Below, piece by piece: positions 1 through 9,436 of a stretch of DNA of 64,000 bases. The stretch's first letter is position 1. Every line of letters starts with the position of its first letter. The DNA is from Motilimonas sp. E26. Lineage in GTDB: Bacteria > Pseudomonadota > Gammaproteobacteria > Enterobacterales > CBDFNC01. Below the pieces are notes generated by a model. The model ran no database searches, was not told the origin of the DNA, and worked only from the letters and a program-made list of their open reading frames with translations. The translations under genes and the position numbers were made by a program. The DNA is taken from contig NZ_JAIBHJ010000008.1 of assembly GCF_021278025.1 (NCBI RefSeq), positions 1 to 64,000 of the forward strand, written 5' to 3'.

Positions 1-43
1 CAACCTTGGCAAGGTTGCGCTCTACCAGCTGAGCTAGTACCGC
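1..43 (-). tRNA. tRNA-Gly (GCC), 5' part, cut by the window edge
   Basis: Read on the minus strand from 43 down to 1, the sequence begins GCGGTACTAGCTCAGCTGG, then has the D-loop and anticodon arm with CTTGCCAAG, giving anticodon GCC for glycine. The 3' part lies outside the window. It sits downstream of a strong promoter at 162-189 and beside orn, as tRNA-Gly genes do in related gammaproteobacteria. Confidence 0.9.
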
Positions 44-73
44 ATCACAATTAACTCATACTTTTAGAAAGTC

Positions 74-119
74 ACAACCAAGGTTGCGTCTCTCAACGAG
101 GCAGCTGAGTCACTACTGC
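74..119 (-). pseudogene. Decayed tRNA-Gly fragment
   Basis: On the minus strand from 119 the sequence GCAGTAGTGACTCAGCTG parallels the 5' end of the intact tRNA-Gly, including the shared GATGC just upstream and the CGCAACCTTG of the anticodon stem. The D-arm is altered and carries extra bases, the anticodon loop is broken (CCTTGGTTG), and no T-arm or acceptor 3' strand follows. It lies in the first-gene position between the promoter and the intact tRNA, so it looks like a decayed tandem tRNA copy. Confidence 0.6.
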
Positions 120-127
120 ATCATAAC

Positions 128-152
128 GTAAGCGCTTTGTTGAAGTGCTTAC
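128..152. other. Stable hairpin ahead of the tRNA-Gly remnant
   Basis: GTAAGCGCTT (128-137) pairs with AAGTGCTTAC (143-152) around a short loop, with one G-T wobble. No U-run follows on either strand. It would lie in the 5' leader of the tRNA transcript, so a processing signal is as likely as a terminator. Confidence 0.4.
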
Positions 153-161
153 GGGGAGCGG

Positions 162-189
162 ATTATAAGGAGCTTTGAAATCAATGCAA
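162..189 (-). promoter_or_regulatory. Sigma-70 promoter for the tRNA-Gly unit
   Basis: On the minus strand TTGCAT (189-184) and TATAAT (167-162) are separated by 16 bases and followed by a GC-rich stretch (CCGCTCCCC) at the expected start site. A GC-rich discriminator is typical of stringently controlled stable-RNA promoters. It points toward the tRNA, away from orn. Confidence 0.7.
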
Positions 190-241
190 GTATTTTTTTT
201 ACTACAAAAACCGTTCGCTCACAAAACAATCAAAGCACAGC

Positions 242-790
242 CTAAAACGTAAAAAAGTGTTTCTTGTAATGCACTAATTCAGCAATAGATTCACGAATAT
301 CATCAAGGGCTAAATGAGTACCTTGCTTTTTAAAGCTTTTAACCATGTCAGGAGCCCAGCGGCGCCCTAGCTCTTTAATTGTACTCACGTCGATATTGCG
401 GTAATGGAAAAACGCCTCTAAATCGGCCATATGTTTAACCATAAAACGGCGATCTTGGCCAATACTGTTGCCACACATCGGTGAGCTACCAGCAGGAACC
501 CAATCTTTTAGAAAGTCTAACGTCATCGCAACCGCATCCGTTTCGCTCAATGTACTTTCCTGTACTCGTTTAACTAAGCCTGAACCTGTATGCGTGTTAG
601 TACACCAATCATCCATTTTATTCAGTTCAGCTTCAGATTGATGAATAGCAATCACCGGACCTTCAGCCAGAATATTCAACTCACTATCAGTGACAATAGA
701 AGCAATTTCAATCACCTTGTGTTGCTCGGGATCTAAACCCGTCATTTCTAAATCGATCCAAACAAGGTTATTTTCATTCGTGCTCATCAT
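242..790 (-). CDS. orn: Oligoribonuclease
   Basis: This is a 3'-to-5' exonuclease of the DEDDh family that degrades 2-5 nt RNAs and dinucleotides such as pGpG, the product of c-di-GMP breakdown. The first acidic pair is in [11 protein letters not shown] (residues 11-21) and the last motif is [10 protein letters not shown] near residue 159, carrying the catalytic His and Asp. The length of 182 aa is normal. Two adjacent ATG codons (790 and 787) could start it. It is divergent from rsgA, the usual arrangement in this class. Its turnover of pGpG links it functionally to the several c-di-GMP proteins in the window. Confidence 0.97.
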   Translation of the reverse strand: MMSTNENNLVWIDLEMTGLDPEQHKVIEIASIVTDSELNILAEGPVIAIHQSEAELNKMDDWCTNTHTGSGLVKRVQESTLSETDAVAMTLDFLKDWVPAGSSPMCGNSIGQDRRFMVKHMADLEAFFHYRNIDVSTIKELGRRWAPDMVKSFKKQGTHLALDDIRESIAELVHYKKHFFTF

Positions 791-874
791 TGTCTACCTG
801 TATAAATGCAGTAATTTAATCATAATATCTGTATCATACGCCCTTTCAGTTTCGAGACAAACCAAAGGTATCAA

Positions 875-1918
875 GTGACCAAAAAAAAACGCTTAAGCAA
901 TAACCAAGCAAGACGAGTCAGAGCTAACCAAACCAAGCGCTTAAAAACCACTGAAATCGAACAGTTGGACGAGTCGCTCCTTGGTCAACCGATTCAAGGC
1001 GTGGTTGTTAGTCGTTTTGGTCAACATGCTGATATTGAAGATGAGCACGGTAACATTCAGCGTTGTAATTTACGTCGCTCTATTAAATCTTTGGTGACGG
1101 GCGACAAAGTGGTTTGGCGTCCAGGTAATGAACAACACCAAGGCTTAAATGGCATCATTGAAGCGGTGCATCCACGAGAAACCGTTCTCACAAGGCCTGA
1201 TGTATACGATGGCATTAAAGCCATTGCCGCCAATATTGATCAAATAATTATTGTCTCGGCAGTTCTCCCTGAGTTCTCAACTAACATCATCGACCGTTAT
1301 TTAGTCGCCTGTGAAGAAACAGGTATCGAACCTGTTATCCTGTTAAACAAGGTCGACCTACTTGACGATGACGCTTTTGCTGAACTAGATAAAACACTGC
1401 AAATTTATCGTGATTTAGGCTATGACGTATTCCTTAGCTCAGCTCATGAAAAGTCAGGATTAGACAATATTCAAGGCTTACTTAAAGACAAAACTACCAT
1501 TTTTGTAGGTCAATCTGGCGTCGGAAAATCATCATTGGTCAATGCACTAATGCCTGAAGTAGCGGCCACCATTGGTGATGTATCAGAGAACTCAGGTTTA
1601 GGCCAACACACAACTACTACAGCACGCTTGTATCACTTCCCTAGCGGCGGCGATTTAATTGATAGCCCAGGAATACGTGAATTCGCCCTTTGGCATTTAG
1701 AGCCACAACAAATTTTTGATGGTTTTGTTGAGTTACGAGCCCTTAATGGCTTATGCAAATTTCGTGACTGCAAGCATAAAACCGACCCCGGCTGCGCCGT
1801 TGTCGCCGCGGCAGAAAGTGGTAAGATCCACCCCATGCGCTATCAAAGTTATTTACGCATCACCGATGCCATGGCTGAGAATAAGCCAACTCGCGTGATC
1901 CCAGAGCATAAACGTTAA
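875..1918 (+). CDS. rsgA: Ribosome small subunit-dependent GTPase A
   Basis: RsgA is a circularly permuted GTPase that helps late 30S subunit maturation and checks the decoding centre. The G4 motif NKVDLL (about residue 157) comes before the G1 P-loop GQSGVGKSS (about 212), which is the hallmark permutation; G3 is DSPGIREF. An N-terminal OB domain precedes these, and a Zn site with [14 protein letters not shown] lies near residue 293. The start is GTG at 875 and gives 347 aa, close to the E. coli protein. It is divergent from orn and followed by psd. Confidence 0.97.
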   Translation: MTKKKRLSNNQARRVRANQTKRLKTTEIEQLDESLLGQPIQGVVVSRFGQHADIEDEHGNIQRCNLRRSIKSLVTGDKVVWRPGNEQHQGLNGIIEAVHPRETVLTRPDVYDGIKAIAANIDQIIIVSAVLPEFSTNIIDRYLVACEETGIEPVILLNKVDLLDDDAFAELDKTLQIYRDLGYDVFLSSAHEKSGLDNIQGLLKDKTTIFVGQSGVGKSSLVNALMPEVAATIGDVSENSGLGQHTTTTARLYHFPSGGDLIDSPGIREFALWHLEPQQIFDGFVELRALNGLCKFRDCKHKTDPGCAVVAAAESGKIHPMRYQSYLRITDAMAENKPTRVIPEHKR

Positions 1919-1989
1919 AATAAATCGGTGGCAGCGGCGCAAACACGCATCGCCACACTCATTATTTGAATTAGAAGTAGGACTATCCA

Positions 1990-2841
1990 GTGTTAGATCA
2001 GCTAAAAATTGCCGGCCAATACCTTTTACCTAAGCATTTACTGTCGCGCTTACTCGGCAAACTTGCTAGCGCCGAAGCGGGCGGTTTAACCACCTTTTTG
2101 ATTGAAGCTTTCATCAAAAAATACCAAGTAAATATGGCTGAAGCCTTAGATAGCAACCCAAGTAATTACAAAACCTTTAACGACTTCTTCACCCGTGCGT
2201 TAAAAGAAGACGCTCGCCCTATTCTGGCCGATGAAAACCAGTTATCGATGCCTGTCGATGGTAAGGTGAGTCAAGTGGGTCAAATTACTCAGGGCCGTAT
2301 CTTCCAAGCGAAAGGCCATGACTTTAGTGCTCGCGAGCTGCTTGGAGGTTTTGATATTGACGTTGCGCCATTTGATGAAGGCAGCTTTGCAAATATCTAT
2401 TTAGCCCCAAAAGACTACCACCGCATTCATATGCCGGTGGCAGGGAAGCTCGAAAAAATGCTGTTTGTACCCGGCGACCTATTTTCGGTTAATCCTCTAA
2501 CCGCTGAGAATATACCTAATTTATTCGCGCGCAATGAACGCGTGGTCGCAATATTTTCTACCGACAAAGGGCCACTAGCCATGGTGCTAGTCGGCGCAAC
2601 CATTGTTGCCAGTATTGAAACCGTGTGGGCAGGCACTGTGGCTCCCGCTAACGGTAAGCAAGTACAAGTTTGGGATTACAGTGAACAAAACATTACCTTA
2701 GAAAAAGGTGAAGAAATGGGCCGCTTTAAGCTCGGTAGCACCATTGTTGCTCTATTCCCGAAAGATACAGTAACGTTTTCAGAGCACTTGACGCCGGGCG
2801 CACCAACGCGCTTGGGTGAAGTGTTTGCAAACTATCAATAA
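1990..2841 (+). CDS. psd: Phosphatidylserine decarboxylase proenzyme
   Basis: Psd is an inner-membrane enzyme that turns phosphatidylserine into phosphatidylethanolamine. The self-cleavage motif LGST is present (residues 248-251): cleavage between Gly249 and Ser250 would make the pyruvoyl cofactor and the small alpha subunit. The family motif DYHRIHMP lies in the middle. The length of 283 aa is normal and the start is GTG at 1990. The rsgA-psd-mscM order matches E. coli except for the transporter gene that follows here. Confidence 0.96.
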   Translation: MLDQLKIAGQYLLPKHLLSRLLGKLASAEAGGLTTFLIEAFIKKYQVNMAEALDSNPSNYKTFNDFFTRALKEDARPILADENQLSMPVDGKVSQVGQITQGRIFQAKGHDFSARELLGGFDIDVAPFDEGSFANIYLAPKDYHRIHMPVAGKLEKMLFVPGDLFSVNPLTAENIPNLFARNERVVAIFSTDKGPLAMVLVGATIVASIETVWAGTVAPANGKQVQVWDYSEQNITLEKGEEMGRFKLGSTIVALFPKDTVTFSEHLTPGAPTRLGEVFANYQ

Positions 2842-2869
2842 CTTAAAGCTAATCGAGCAGGAAAAAGCA

Positions 2870-3736
2870 GTGCCAAGTAAAGGATTGTTATCGGTACACA
2901 TAGCAGTCATTTTACTTGCAGGCACCGGGCTATTTTCACAACTGGTGCCCCTACCTGCCCTTGATATCACTTTCTATCGCTGCCTCGTGGCTTTCGTATT
3001 TTTAGCCTTAGTATTAAGTTTCACCGGGCAACGATTTCGTTTAAGAAATAGCAAAGACTATCAAACCGCAATAATTTTGGGTGTGTTAGTCAGCTTCCAC
3101 TGGGTAACCTATTTTTATGCCATGCAATGGTCAAGTGTGGCCGCAGGCATGATCGCCCTTTACACTTACCCCGTTATTACCGTCCTCATCGAGCCGTTGC
3201 TGTTACGACAAAAACCCAAGCTAAATGATGTTATTTGCGCCTTGATCGTGTTGCTGGGCATAATACTGATGCTGCCACTGCAAAATCCACTTAGTGACGC
3301 AGGTCTGGGCATTTTATTGGGTGTGTTTTCGGCTATGCTATTTGCCGCTCGCAATTTACTCTACAAGCACAAATTTTCGCAGTATAACGGCCCTCAGACC
3401 ATGCTCTATCAAGTATTAGTTGGCTGCATACTGCTGTTACCTTTACTACTTGTTAATAATCAAGGAATGAATTGGAGCCTACCAACATCATCTAGTCTGC
3501 TGTTACTATTGCTGCTAGGGACCCTATTTACCGCCTTACCTCATACGCTGCTAGTTACGTCTTTACGCTACTTAACTGCATCAAGTGTGGCACTTATCTC
3601 TTGTTTGCAACCTCTATATGGCATGATCTTAGCTGCACTTATTTTAGCGCAAATGCCAACTTGGCAAACATTGTTCGGCGGCGCCCTCATTCTTTCGGGC
3701 GCCCTTTATGAAACACTAAAAAATCGTAACCGCTAA
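2870..3736 (+). CDS. EamA/DMT-superfamily transporter
   Basis: This is a membrane protein of about 288 aa with some ten hydrophobic segments in two repeated halves, the usual EamA (drug/metabolite transporter) layout. The substrate cannot be read from the sequence. I prefer the GTG at 2870 (protein starting VPSKGLLS), which has GAGCAGG about ten bases upstream and avoids overlapping psd. An ATG at 2816 in the same frame would overlap the psd end by 26 bases. It lies between psd and the mechanosensitive channel gene, which are adjacent in E. coli, so it is an insertion into a conserved pair. Confidence 0.85.
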   Translation: MPSKGLLSVHIAVILLAGTGLFSQLVPLPALDITFYRCLVAFVFLALVLSFTGQRFRLRNSKDYQTAIILGVLVSFHWVTYFYAMQWSSVAAGMIALYTYPVITVLIEPLLLRQKPKLNDVICALIVLLGIILMLPLQNPLSDAGLGILLGVFSAMLFAARNLLYKHKFSQYNGPQTMLYQVLVGCILLLPLLLVNNQGMNWSLPTSSSLLLLLLLGTLFTALPHTLLVTSLRYLTASSVALISCLQPLYGMILAALILAQMPTWQTLFGGALILSGALYETLKNRNR

Positions 3737-3806
3737 CCCACTCTCACTTTAAAGCAATAATTAGCTGGTCTATTATCAGGTTGCCAAAAATGAAAAGGAA
3801 TTAGAT

Positions 3807-6800
3807 TTGAAATCACTCTTCGTCTCATTACTACTTTGTCTGACTCTAATTTCTAACGCTTTTGCCGCTTCCCCCGATAAGGCGTTATTGCAAGATAAGC
3901 TTGACGCCTTAGCAAGTGAGCCGGAATCAAGTGAAAAGTTAAGCTTGCAAGACGCTTATCAAAAAACCATTGATTACCTTGAACAAGCGGAAACATTTTC
4001 GAGTAAAGCGCGTCAATACCAGAAAGTCATGGATGATTTTCCATATCAATCAAACTTGCTACAAAAACAGATCGATGAATTCAAGCCTGAGCAATATGCA
4101 GACCCAAGCAATTGGTCAAAAACCGCACTTGAAGAAGAATTGGCAATGCGCACCTCGCAATTATCAGGCTTAAAACGCAAACAACTAGACAAGCAACTAC
4201 AAGCGGAAGAAATCGAGCATCAACTATCAGGTTTTCAACCTAAAATAGATACGCTGCGAAATGAATTAGTCAGCTTACAACACAAGCTAGATATTCAAAA
4301 ATTCAGCGCGCAAGACGATCCTATCTCACAAGCTTTACTGGTACAGAGTCAGGTTCATGAGGCGGCTTTATCAAATCAAATTTTAGCTCTCGAATTAGGC
4401 CAGCTTAGTGCCAGTAACCGTAATGAGCTATATCGCTTAGAAAGTACTTTACTCAACCAAAAAATTACCGCGCTTCAAGAATACAGCATCACACTACAGC
4501 AAGGCCTTAGCAACATACGCAAACAAGCTACCGAAGATGCCATCGCAAAGGGCGAAAAAATCGCCCAAAATACACAAATTACCTCACCACTATTGCAAAT
4601 GTTACTCGAGGAGAACCAAGGCTATAGCGAGCAGCTCAATGCTCTAACTCAAGACATGGAGGTTACCTTACAAACACAAGCCCAAGTGGCTAAGCAGATG
4701 GAGGAAATTAACAATGCTGTCAGCAATATTCGCGAACAGGTTGAGTGGCTAAAGGTGTCTAATGCCTTTGGTGAGAATCTTAGAGCACGTCTTACACAAT
4801 TGCCGAACCCTCCTCCATTAGAGGCAGCCGAACAAACAATTGTAGAAGCGCGACTAGCCAAATATGCCTATCAGCAAGCTTTGGACCCTCTACAACATTT
4901 AAACGAAGCAGCCAGCACTTTTCTCGAAGATAGCAAAGAAACCCTCAGTAGCACCGAACAAAACGATCTTCATGCCCTACTCGGCGTGCGTAAACAACTG
5001 TTAACACAACTGCTATCAGTAAGCGAAAACTACATTTATGAACAAGCTAAATTAAAAGTCGCCTATAGCCAAATGAGCTCTAAACTAGGCCAAATTCGCG
5101 ATATCGCAAGTCAATACCTATTTTGGACCCCCAACACTAAAGCCATCAATATTAATTTTATTGCCGATACGCTGGCATCAATCGCTTGGCTATTCGCGAC
5201 TAACAACACGCAACAAATACCATTTGCTATCCAAGAAGCGGTAAGCGAATACTGGCTGTTGTACATAGTTGGTTTTTCACTACTACTATATTGCTGGTAC
5301 TTATCCAATCGCTTTTTCCGTCCTTACCTAAAGAGCAGTGCCGATCAAGTAGGTAAAGTAACAAGGGATAAGTTCAGCTATACCTTTAACAACGTCTTAC
5401 TTTCAGCTTTATTAGCACTTCCAGTACCGCTACTCATTGGTAGCATGGCTTTTTTACTCGACTCTAGCTGGCAGTATCCTTTTGCGCAAAATATCGGTAA
5501 TGCGCTTTATCCTTTTGCTATTGGTCTGTGGTGTTTTTTGCTGGTAAAAAATATGGCAAGAAAAAACGGCTTGTTTATTGCTCATTTTAAATGGGCACCA
5601 CAACGAGTTGAACAAAACTTTAGCTACATCAGAACAATGGCATTTATTGCCCTACCCTGCTTAGGATTTTATAACTTCACCACCGGCTTTGAAGAGTTGG
5701 TGGTTTATTCCAGCTTAGGCCGTCTAGCATTCATTACTTTAAACCTCTCTCTAGCTTGGTTTTATTGGCAAATCTATCAAGAAAAGTTGCCATTAACTTA
5801 TAAAAATAAAAACCGCAAAGATCCTCATTTATTGCATCACGTGCTTTGGCCTATTTTAGCTATAAGCCCAATAGTAAACGTACTAGCCACGTTAATGGGC
5901 TATTTCTACACAGCCCATGCACTGCTAAAACAGGTACAATTTTCAGTGCTTGTTGGCATGGTATTTTTACTTAGCTATTTTTTAATTCATCGTTGGATGT
6001 TCATTCAAAAACGCCGCTTAGCCTTTGATCGAGCAAAAGCCAAACGAGCAGAAATACTGGCCCAACGCGAAAAAGAAGATCAAGGCGATTCAGGCAAGAA
6101 TGAAGGCATATTGGAAAACATTGAAGATACAGTGATCGATCTTGAAACCATTAGTGCACAATCTTTAGGCCTATTACGCACCGTATTAACCCTCAGCTAC
6201 ACCCTACTGCTTATATATCTTTGGGCACAGATTTATTCTGCTTTTTCATTTTTAGAGGGAGTAACGATTTGGAGCTCATCTTCCAGCATTAATGGCATCG
6301 ACACGCTCAATCCAGTCAATCTGCAGGATGTCATTTTTGCAGTATTTTCTATTTCAATTATGTTTGTAGTGGTGAAAAATTTACCCGGCGCCTTAGAGTT
6401 ATTAGTCCTACAACATTTTGATTTAGCCCCTGGTACCGGCTTTGCCATTACCACTCTTACCAAATACATCGTTATTCTCGTTGGAGTGTTGGTCGGCTGT
6501 GCCTTTCTCGGTGTTGATTGGTCGAAAACCCAGTGGCTGGTTGCAGCATTAACCGTTGGCTTAGGCTTTGGTTTACAGGAAATTTTCGCCAATTTTGTTT
6601 CTGGTTTAATCATCCTGTTTGAAAAACCCATTCGCATCGGCGATACCGTCACCATCCGCGACTTAACCGGCACCATCGCCAAGATTAAAACCCGAGCCAC
6701 AACGATTATCGACTGGGATCGAAAAGAAATTATTGTGCCTAACAAGGCCTTTATCACTGAGCAATTTATTAACTGGTCACTTTCCGACCCTATTACTCGA

Positions 6801-7115
6801 GTGATCACTAAAGTAGGCGTCGCTTATGGGTCAAACACCCAACAAGTAACACGAGAGCTTTATGCCGCAATAAATGACTGTACTTTAGTGCTTGAAACGC
6901 CCGCACCAGAAGTTTTCTTTGTCGGTTTTGGTGACAGCACATTAAACTTTGAGACGCGTGTTTACGTTAATGAAATGGCACATCGAATGCCCATGGCCCA
7001 TGAATTATATAGCGCGATAAACACTCGCTTTAAGGCCGCTGGTATCATTATTGATTACCCGCAACTCGACATTCATATTAAGGATGGCATGCCCGATTTT
7101 GACCAAAAAAAATAA
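3807..7115 (+). CDS. mscM: Large mechanosensitive channel of the MscS family (MscM/MscK type)
   Basis: The product is 1102 aa with a signal peptide (residues 1-20, ending NAFA), a long periplasmic coiled-coil region to about residue 450, around eleven membrane segments, and a C-terminal MscS core. The pore helix region GLGFGLQEIFANFVSGL and the following beta domain (KPIRIGDTVTI) are clear. It would open under membrane tension to release solutes. The length matches E. coli MscM (YjeP), as does its position near psd. The start is TTG at 3807, preceded by AAAAGGAA at 3792-3800. MscK is the other close family, but gene order favours MscM. Confidence 0.9.
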   Translation: MKSLFVSLLLCLTLISNAFAASPDKALLQDKLDALASEPESSEKLSLQDAYQKTIDYLEQAETFSSKARQYQKVMDDFPYQSNLLQKQIDEFKPEQYADPSNWSKTALEEELAMRTSQLSGLKRKQLDKQLQAEEIEHQLSGFQPKIDTLRNELVSLQHKLDIQKFSAQDDPISQALLVQSQVHEAALSNQILALELGQLSASNRNELYRLESTLLNQKITALQEYSITLQQGLSNIRKQATEDAIAKGEKIAQNTQITSPLLQMLLEENQGYSEQLNALTQDMEVTLQTQAQVAKQMEEINNAVSNIREQVEWLKVSNAFGENLRARLTQLPNPPPLEAAEQTIVEARLAKYAYQQALDPLQHLNEAASTFLEDSKETLSSTEQNDLHALLGVRKQLLTQLLSVSENYIYEQAKLKVAYSQMSSKLGQIRDIASQYLFWTPNTKAININFIADTLASIAWLFATNNTQQIPFAIQEAVSEYWLLYIVGFSLLLYCWYLSNRFFRPYLKSSADQVGKVTRDKFSYTFNNVLLSALLALPVPLLIGSMAFLLDSSWQYPFAQNIGNALYPFAIGLWCFLLVKNMARKNGLFIAHFKWAPQRVEQNFSYIRTMAFIALPCLGFYNFTTGFEELVVYSSLGRLAFITLNLSLAWFYWQIYQEKLPLTYKNKNRKDPHLLHHVLWPILAISPIVNVLATLMGYFYTAHALLKQVQFSVLVGMVFLLSYFLIHRWMFIQKRRLAFDRAKAKRAEILAQREKEDQGDSGKNEGILENIEDTVIDLETISAQSLGLLRTVLTLSYTLLLIYLWAQIYSAFSFLEGVTIWSSSSSINGIDTLNPVNLQDVIFAVFSISIMFVVVKNLPGALELLVLQHFDLAPGTGFAITTLTKYIVILVGVLVGCAFLGVDWSKTQWLVAALTVGLGFGLQEIFANFVSGLIILFEKPIRIGDTVTIRDLTGTIAKIKTRATTIIDWDRKEIIVPNKAFITEQFINWSLSDPITRVITKVGVAYGSNTQQVTRELYAAINDCTLVLETPAPEVFFVGFGDSTLNFETRVYVNEMAHRMPMAHELYSAINTRFKAAGIIIDYPQLDIHIKDGMPDFDQKK

Positions 7116-7212
7116 ACCAATGTTTAGCTAAAGAAATGTGCATCACAGCAAGCTAAGCCTACCTAATAATTGGTAGAGTTTATCCCTGAGCTACTATAAT
7201 TAAGGTCTGCAT

Positions 7213-8619
7213 ATGAAACTATCGAAGAAGTTAATCAACACGCTAGTTTGTTTCAGCGTTCCATTACTTATTTTAGCGCTACCCAGTGAGCTAATGCCCT
7301 TGCCTGAGCTCACCTTGGTACAACACCGCATTATCGCGATTTTTGTGCTTGCCGCTTTGCTGTGGATCTTAGAGCCTGTGCCTGTGTTCGCCACTTCCAT
7401 TTTGATTATTACCTTAGAAGTCGTCATGGTTTCAGATAAAGGGCTCAACTTTTTCAGCCATGATTCAGCCACCACACCCCTTGGTGAGTTACTCAGCTAC
7501 AACAGTATTTTTGCTAGCTTTTCATCACCTATTATCATCTTGTTCATGGGCGGCTTTGCTCTCGCTATTGCCGCCTCAAAATTTGATTTAGACACCAACT
7601 TAGCCCGTGTATTACTTAAGCCCTTTGGCCGGCAAATACATTTTGTCATGCTTGGCTTAATGCTCATCACAGCCATCTTCTCCATGTTTATGAGTAATAC
7701 CGCCACGACTGTCATGATGTTAGCCATTCTAGGGCCTATTGTTGCAACCGCACCAGTTGGTGACTTAGGCGCAAAAGGGTTAGTACTTGCTATTCCCATT
7801 GCGGCGAATACCGGCGGAATTGCCACACCAATCGGCACACCTCCGAATGCCATTGCGCTGCAATATTTACCCGAAGGCGCGGTTACCTTTGCTCAATGGA
7901 TGATGGTAGGCTTACCTTTTGTTCTGATCCAACTCACACTCGCGTGGTTTCTACTGCGTTACATGTACCCAGCTAAAGAAAAAGAACTTCCACTAAAACT
8001 AGAGGGCACATTTTTACAAACGCCGCGCGCTTGGGTGGTCTACCTCACATTTGGCTGCACGATTTTATTGTGGTTAACGACGCAACTACATGGCATGAAT
8101 GCATACGTCGTTGCCATTATTCCCCTCGCAGTGTTTACTTTAACTGGCGTTATTAACAAGCAAGATTTAAAGCTGATTAACTGGGACGTGCTCTGGCTTG
8201 TAGCGGGCGGGATCGCCATGGGCATGGCCCTTGACACAAGTGGCTTAGCCGTTAAATTAGCCAGCAGCATCGACTTTGCCAGTATGAGCACTTGGTTAGT
8301 AATTATAAGTTTATCAGTGACTTGTTATATGATGGCGAACTTTATGTCTAACACTGCTACCGCCAACTTAATTATGCCCATTGCCGCTGCGGTAGCGACC
8401 ACCCTGCCAGCAGCAGCCCAAGGTGGCGGCATAACACAGCTGTTAATGGTAGTGGCATTTTCTTCCTCGCTGGGTATGATTTTACCCGTTAGTACACCAC
8501 CAAACGCCCTAGCTTATTCAACCGGATTTATTGAAACCAAAGATTTACTCAAAAGCGGCGGCATTGTAGGTATAATCGGGCTAGGATTAATGTATCTTGG
8601 TCTATATTTATTCTTTTAG
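7213..8619 (+). CDS. DASS/SLC13-family sodium:anion symporter
   Basis: This 468 aa inner-membrane transporter of the divalent anion:Na+ symporter family carries both SNT signature motifs, FMSNTATTV and FMSNTATAN, each followed by its partner loop (TPIGTPPNA and LPVSTPPNA). These form the substrate and sodium sites in the VcINDY fold. Family substrates are dicarboxylates, citrate or sulfate, and the sequence does not decide between them. It is a single gene, 97 bases after the channel gene. Confidence 0.9.
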   Translation: MKLSKKLINTLVCFSVPLLILALPSELMPLPELTLVQHRIIAIFVLAALLWILEPVPVFATSILIITLEVVMVSDKGLNFFSHDSATTPLGELLSYNSIFASFSSPIIILFMGGFALAIAASKFDLDTNLARVLLKPFGRQIHFVMLGLMLITAIFSMFMSNTATTVMMLAILGPIVATAPVGDLGAKGLVLAIPIAANTGGIATPIGTPPNAIALQYLPEGAVTFAQWMMVGLPFVLIQLTLAWFLLRYMYPAKEKELPLKLEGTFLQTPRAWVVYLTFGCTILLWLTTQLHGMNAYVVAIIPLAVFTLTGVINKQDLKLINWDVLWLVAGGIAMGMALDTSGLAVKLASSIDFASMSTWLVIISLSVTCYMMANFMSNTATANLIMPIAAAVATTLPAAAQGGGITQLLMVVAFSSSLGMILPVSTPPNALAYSTGFIETKDLLKSGGIVGIIGLGLMYLGLYLFF

Positions 8620-8701
8620 CGCACGCGGTTTTCCCCTTACTTACAGCTATACCCAAGCAACTCTAGCCACATATATTTTACCGTTGTTTGGGTCACTTAC
8701 T

Positions 8702-9264
8702 ATGTTGTATCTATGGTTAACCAAATCCTTTACCTTAACCAAAATTGTCTGTTTATTTCTGCTATTTAACACCTAGCAAGGCTTCGCCGCACTAGTTGAT
8801 CAAGACATTAAAACCTTTAGTCAAAGTCTTCATGGCTTAGCACCTCTGGTAAAGCGGCGCAAAACCGAGTTCTTACTCTAGTACCAGTCAATGGCTGTAG
8901 CATCACCACAACACACCTAGCTGAATACATACGCCAGCTTGGTATCGAACAACAAGTAGCCACACAACACGGTTTTACTGATATACCCACTTGGTTAAAT
9001 ATTGGTCACAGCATAGCAAGTGCTTGGCTTAGCTATCACTTACATAGAGAAAAGCTGAGTGCTTTTGCCGCACATTACATTGAAGAGTACACCCAACAAA
9101 CAGAGCTAACCACGCAACAGCAAGCAAATATGGAAGAGATGATCCGAGCCGAAACACAATTATTTGCCAGCTTTCAACCGCAATACCCAGATATTGAAGT
9201 AGTCAAACGTAACCAGCTGATAATTGAACAAACAATTAGAGAATTACAACAACTTGTTAAGTAA
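8702..9264 (+). pseudogene. Broken gene for a small exported protein
   Basis: An ATG at 8702 opens a reading frame with a signal-peptide-like start (MLYLWLTK, then a hydrophobic run) that meets TAG at 8774-8776. The same frame continues (QGFAALVDQDIKTF) until about 8845-8870, where the frame must shift to read SGKAAQNRVLTLVPVNGCS. That frame stays open for more than 120 codons to TAA at 9262-9264. The total length is not a multiple of three. One stop plus one frameshift makes a gene of about 187 codons nonfunctional. I do not recognise the family. The C-terminal part is hydrophilic with charged helices. Confidence 0.6.
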
Positions 9265-9436
9265 AGCATAATAAGCCGCATAAAAATGCCAAATACATGA
9301 ATAAGGCAACACACTCATGTTAGACATCGTATTATTCTAAATCTACTATATATAAATCTTAACTCACTCAATATTTGCAGAATCATTAACTTAGTTAAAA
9401 CCTTTAAATAAAAATAAATAGAAGGATTTTAGGTTT

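Noticed and set aside
6233-6808. 191-codon frame opposite the mechanosensitive channel gene
   Set aside because: It lies entirely antisense to the conserved MscS core and is a shadow of that gene.
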